DNA from: Marinirhabdus sp963799365
Lineage (GTDB): Bacteria > Bacteroidota > Bacteroidia > Flavobacteriales > Flavobacteriaceae
Direction of reading: 5' to 3'
DNA length: 64,000 bases
NCBI GenBank assembly: GCA_963799365.1
Contig: CAWCWV010000016.1
Span: forward strand, 600,023 to 664,022
The position numbers were made by a program, and so were the translations under genes. Shown here in pieces: positions 60,788 to 64,000 of this stretch (position 1 is its first letter; the number at the start of each line of letters is the position of its first letter). The notes beneath the pieces were generated by a model. It made no database searches. It saw nothing but the letters and a program-made list of their open reading frames with translations, and was not told where the DNA came from.

Positions 60788-62226
60788 TACAAAAATTAGT
60801 AGTTGCAAATCGTGGAGAAATAGCTGTCCGCATCATAAAAACGGCTCGTAAGATGGGAATCAAAACAGTCGCCGTGTATTCTGAAGCAGATAGAAACGCA
60901 CCCCACGTAAAATTGGCAGATGAGGCTGTATGCATTGGACCTCCTCCTTCTTCAGAATCCTATCTAAAAGGAGATGTTGTTATTGAAGTAGCCAAAAAGT
61001 TAAATGCCGATGCCATACATCCAGGTTATGGATTTTTAAGTGAAAATGCTGCTTTTGCCGAAGCGGTAGAAAAAAACGGACTTATATTTATTGGACCAAG
61101 ACCTCACGCCATACGTGTCATGGGAAGCAAGCTAGCTGCCAAGGAAGCCGTAAAAAAATATAATATACCAATGGTTCCGGGTATAGATGAAGCAATCACA
61201 GATGTTAAAAAAGCAAAACAAATTGCAGAAGACATAGGCTATCCAATTCTTATAAAAGCCTCAGCAGGTGGGGGTGGTAAAGGGATGCGTGTAGTTGAAA
61301 ATAAAGAAGTACTGGAAGAACAAATGAAACGCGCTATTAGCGAAGCAACATCTGCTTTTGGTGATGGGTCCGTTTTTATTGAAAAATATGTGGAATCCCC
61401 ACGGCATATTGAAATTCAAGTTTTAGCAGATACCCATGGAAATACGGTACATCTGTTTGAAAGGGAATGTAGCATACAACGTCGACATCAAAAAGTAGTC
61501 GAAGAGGCTCCATCGGCGGTATTGACGCCAGAACTCCGTGAAGCGATGGGACAGGCTGCGATTAAAGTAGCAAAGGCCTGTGATTATCTAGGAGCTGGAA
61601 CAGTTGAATTTTTGTTGGACGATCAAAAAAACTTTTACTTCCTAGAAATGAATACTCGTTTGCAGGTTGAACATCCAGTTACAGAACTTATTACGAAATT
61701 GGATCTGGTTGAACAGCAAATAAAAATTGCAAATGGCGAGACGCTCGCTTTTTCGCAACAGGAATTATCTATACACGGCCATGCTATGGAGTTGCGTGTA
61801 TATGCCGAAGACCCTTTAAATGATTTTCTTCCAAGTGTAGGTACTTTAGATGTTTACAGGCCTCCTATGGGTGAAAATATTCGAGTAGACGATGGTTTTA
61901 AAGAAGGAATGGAAATCCCTATTCAATACGACCCAATGCTTTCAAAATTAATCACCTGGGGAGAAACTCGTGAGGAAGCAATTGAATTAATGATACAAGC
62001 AATCCAGGATTTTGATGTAGCTGGGGTACAAACTACTTTGCCTTTTGGAACTTTTGTTTTTAAACATGAAGCGTTTAGAAATGGAATGTTCGATACTCAT
62101 TTTGTAAAAAAATATTATTCTAAAAAAGAAAGTCAGCAACAGCTTAAAAAAGATGCAGAAGTTGCTGCAAAAGTTGCATTGTATTTATATGTAAAAGAAT
62201 TAAAAAAATTGAGGCTTCCAAAATAA
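60784..62226 (+). CDS. Biotin carboxylase subunit of an acyl-CoA carboxylase
   Basis: 480 residues. ATP-grasp enzyme that carboxylates biotin with bicarbonate and ATP. N-terminal IQKLVVANRGEIAVRIIKTA, the Gly-rich SAGGGGKGMRVV, CSIQRRHQKVVEEAPS and MNTRLQVEHPVTE are present. The length and sequence fit AccC/PccA. It sits in order carrier-carboxylase-transferase with 4-base overlap before and 7 bases after. Confidence 0.94.
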   Translation: MIQKLVVANRGEIAVRIIKTARKMGIKTVAVYSEADRNAPHVKLADEAVCIGPPPSSESYLKGDVVIEVAKKLNADAIHPGYGFLSENAAFAEAVEKNGLIFIGPRPHAIRVMGSKLAAKEAVKKYNIPMVPGIDEAITDVKKAKQIAEDIGYPILIKASAGGGGKGMRVVENKEVLEEQMKRAISEATSAFGDGSVFIEKYVESPRHIEIQVLADTHGNTVHLFERECSIQRRHQKVVEEAPSAVLTPELREAMGQAAIKVAKACDYLGAGTVEFLLDDQKNFYFLEMNTRLQVEHPVTELITKLDLVEQQIKIANGETLAFSQQELSIHGHAMELRVYAEDPLNDFLPSVGTLDVYRPPMGENIRVDDGFKEGMEIPIQYDPMLSKLITWGETREEAIELMIQAIQDFDVAGVQTTLPFGTFVFKHEAFRNGMFDTHFVKKYYSKKESQQQLKKDAEVAAKVALYLYVKELKKLRLPK

Positions 62227-62233
62227 AAGAACG

Positions 62234-63775
62234 ATGAGCGATACCAATAAGCAATTACAACAAAAAATAACCGAAGCCAAATTAGGTGGAGGCGAAAAAA
62301 GGATACAAAAACAACACGATAAAAAGAAATTAACTGCCAGAGAACGGATAGATTATTTATTGGATGCAGGCTCTTTTGAAGAAATGGGTATTTTGGTTAC
62401 ACACCGAACTACCGATTTTGAGATGGACAAACAATTATTTTACGGTGATGGGGTAGTAACGGGTTACGGTACAATCCATGAAAGACTAGTGTATGTATTT
62501 GCTCAGGATTTCACCGTTTTTGGAGGAGCGCTCTCCGAAACTCATGCCGAAAAAATCTGCAAAATTATGGACCATGCGGCACGTGTAGGTGCTCCTCTTA
62601 TTGGTTTAAACGATTCGGGAGGAGCGAGAATTCAAGAGGGAGTTCGCTCGCTAGGTGGGTATGCCGATATCTTTTACCGAAACGTACAAGTATCAGGAGT
62701 AATCCCACAAATATCTGCCATTATGGGGCCTTGTGCCGGTGGTGCAGTGTATTCACCAGCTATGACAGATTTTACCTTAATGGTTCAAGATAGTAGTTAT
62801 ATGTTTGTGACAGGACCAAATGTTGTTAAAACAGTAACAAACGAGACTGTAACATCAGAAGAGTTAGGAGGAGCCAGAACACACGCAACAAAAAGTGGGG
62901 TTACTCATTTTACAGCAAGTAATGATATTGTTTGTTTGGAACAAATAAAAACATTGTTAGGGTATCTTCCGCAGAATAATAAAAGTACAACAGCAAAATT
63001 ATCTTTTGAATTAGGGGATGAAATTAGGGACTGTTTGGAAGACATCGTACCAGATTCCGCAAATAAGCCCTACGATATGCACGAGGTCATTAACGGAATT
63101 ATTGATACTGATACCTTTTTTGAAGTGCACGCAGCCTATGCAGAAAACATTATTGTAGGTTTTGCAAGATTAGGAGGTCGCAGTATTGGGATTGTTGCCA
63201 ACCAACCAATGATTTTGGCAGGTGTTCTTGATGTGGATAGTTCAAAAAAAGCAGCACGTTTTACTCGTTTTTGCGATGCGTTTAATATTCCCTTGTTGGT
63301 ATTAGTAGATGTACCTGGATTTCTGCCAGGAACAGACCAGGAATGGAATGGAATTATCTTAAATGGTGCCAAATTATTGTATGCCTTAAGTGAAGCGACT
63401 GTTCCTAGAGTGACCGTAATTACACGGAAAGCTTACGGGGGAGCCTATGATGTAATGAATAGTAAACATATAGGAGCCGATATGAACTTTGCGTGGCCTA
63501 CTGCTGAAATAGCTGTAATGGGAGCAAAGGGTGCCAGTGAAATTATTTTCAGAAAAGAAATTGCAGCGGCGAAAGATCCAGAATTAAAACTATCTGAGAA
63601 AGAAGCTGAGTATGCTGAAAAGTTTGCCAATCCTTTTAAAGCAGCACAACGCGGATTTATAGATGAAGTCATTCAGCCTAGAGAAACGCGGCGTAAGTTG
63701 TTAAAATCGTTTGCAATGCTAGAAACAAAAACGGTAAGCCGACCCAATCGAAAACATGGGAACATTCCATTGTAA
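62234..63775 (+). CDS. pccB: Acyl-CoA (propionyl-CoA) carboxylase carboxyltransferase subunit
   Basis: 513 residues. Transfers CO2 from carboxybiotin to propionyl-CoA. GSFEEMGILVTHR, NDSGGARIQEGVRSLGG and GPCAGGAVYSPAMTDF (first half); LVDVPGFLPGTDQE, TRKAYGGAYDVMNSK and WPTAEIAVMGAKGA (second half) are the PccB/MMDA-type motifs. A decarboxylase beta chain would lack the carrier and carboxylase neighbours seen here. With the mutase genes it completes most of the propionate to succinyl-CoA route. Confidence 0.93.
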   Translation: MSDTNKQLQQKITEAKLGGGEKRIQKQHDKKKLTARERIDYLLDAGSFEEMGILVTHRTTDFEMDKQLFYGDGVVTGYGTIHERLVYVFAQDFTVFGGALSETHAEKICKIMDHAARVGAPLIGLNDSGGARIQEGVRSLGGYADIFYRNVQVSGVIPQISAIMGPCAGGAVYSPAMTDFTLMVQDSSYMFVTGPNVVKTVTNETVTSEELGGARTHATKSGVTHFTASNDIVCLEQIKTLLGYLPQNNKSTTAKLSFELGDEIRDCLEDIVPDSANKPYDMHEVINGIIDTDTFFEVHAAYAENIIVGFARLGGRSIGIVANQPMILAGVLDVDSSKKAARFTRFCDAFNIPLLVLVDVPGFLPGTDQEWNGIILNGAKLLYALSEATVPRVTVITRKAYGGAYDVMNSKHIGADMNFAWPTAEIAVMGAKGASEIIFRKEIAAAKDPELKLSEKEAEYAEKFANPFKAAQRGFIDEVIQPRETRRKLLKSFAMLETKTVSRPNRKHGNIPL

Positions 63776-63834
63776 ATTTTAGTCCATTTTGAGTAAGTAC
63801 TTTATATTTGCATTCCAATTTCGGGATGTGGCAC

Positions 63835-63849
63835 TTCGACAGGTTTAGT
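63835..63849. repeat. Degenerate REP core upstream of the tRNA
   Basis: TTCGACAGGTTTAGT differs at two of fifteen positions from TTCGACAGGCTCAGT, which I recall as a common core of flavobacterial palindromic repeats. It is probably a decayed copy. Confidence 0.4.
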
Positions 63850-63927
63850 ATAAACTGCACCACTTGAAGATTTCGATTTTATATTGCCAACTATATAAGT
63901 TTACTTATGAGTAAACTAAATCAAAAG

Positions 63928-64000
63928 CGGGATGTGGCGCAGCACGGTAGCGTACTTGGCTGGGGGTCAAGTGGTCGCAGGTTCAAATCCTGTCATCCCG
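63928..64000 (+). tRNA. tRNA-Pro, anticodon GGG
   Basis: Acceptor stem CGGGATG (63928-63934) pairs with CATCCCG (63994-64000). The anticodon stem CTTGG/TCAAG encloses the loop CTGGGGG, giving anticodon GGG for CCC/CCU. The T arm contains the standard GTTCAAATC. The window ends at the last base of the acceptor stem, so the discriminator base and any CCA lie outside. Confidence 0.93.

Overview
The window is AT-rich chromosomal DNA from a member of the Bacteroidota, almost certainly family Flavobacteriaceae. The signs are a short primary sigma factor of 288 residues, type IX secretion C-terminal sorting domains on two secreted enzymes, many small lipoproteins and OmpA proteins, starts without Shine-Dalgarno sequences but preceded by TAnnTTTG-type -7 boxes, and flavobacterial families such as the giant BNR/sortilin-like proteins. 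No phage, plasmid, insertion sequence or CRISPR array was seen. Most of the window is ordinary core genome; the unusual material is mainly in the spaces between genes.

Layout. 1-2.5 kb: 5' part of dihydrolipoamide dehydrogenase, two overlapping msrB genes (one cytosolic, one lipoprotein), a lipoprotein. 2.7-11.1 kb: M48 lipoprotein protease, MFS transporter, three-domain lipoprotein, DUF2461 protein, OmpA/TSP3 protein, aldehyde dehydrogenase. 11.2-16 kb: giant BNR protein followed by two LolA-like paralogues. 16-25.7 kb: envelope block with three different MscS channels, an EEP hydrolase, a VanX-like dipeptidase, an SDR enzyme, two SpoIIAA-like proteins, an OmpA lipoprotein and rpoD. 25.9-33.8 kb: secreted M14 carboxypeptidase, XRE/membrane pair, pseudouridine synthase, divergent MsrA, RlmF-type methyltransferase, thioredoxin-like and PepSY-like proteins. 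33.9-37.5 kb: pyrR-pyrB-STAS-like-rnz-DUF1761. 37.5-48.2 kb: acyltransferases, an unfamiliar lipoprotein-like/WD40 pair, a second giant BNR protein, secreted lipase, bile-acid-family transporter, LRR protein. 48.2-52.5 kb: menaquinone genes (hotdog thioesterase, menF, menD) and cvfB. 53.2-60 kb: both methylmalonyl-CoA mutase subunits, a repeat-rich gap, divIC/ftsB-like, udk, cytochrome c and a sugar dehydrogenase. 60.3-63.8 kb: biotin carrier, biotin carboxylase and carboxyltransferase. 63.9-64 kb: tRNA-Pro(GGG).

How the genes work together. The mutase subunits and the three-gene biotin-dependent carboxylase, 4 kb apart, together make the propionyl-CoA to succinyl-CoA route, minus the epimerase and the mutase chaperone. 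The thioesterase, MenF and MenD feed menaquinone synthesis. PyrR and PyrB start pyrimidine synthesis, and Udk salvages uridine. Two MsrB, one MsrA-like protein and thioredoxin-like proteins repair or handle oxidised thiols and methionine.

The most notable observations are: (i) a family of degenerate 7-bp-phased repeats in at least five separate gaps, one running to six bases before the rnz start; (ii) a tandemly repeated segment containing the end of the divIC-like gene, in which the internal heptamer count differs between copies (5, 2 and 3); (iii) a REP-like palindromic repeat translated within the N-terminus of the large mutase subunit; (iv) an amber codon at position 3 of an otherwise intact lipoprotein gene; (v) menD and cvfB promoters placed so that their mRNAs should be leaderless. 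I did not find a convincing new multi-gene defence or biosynthetic system.
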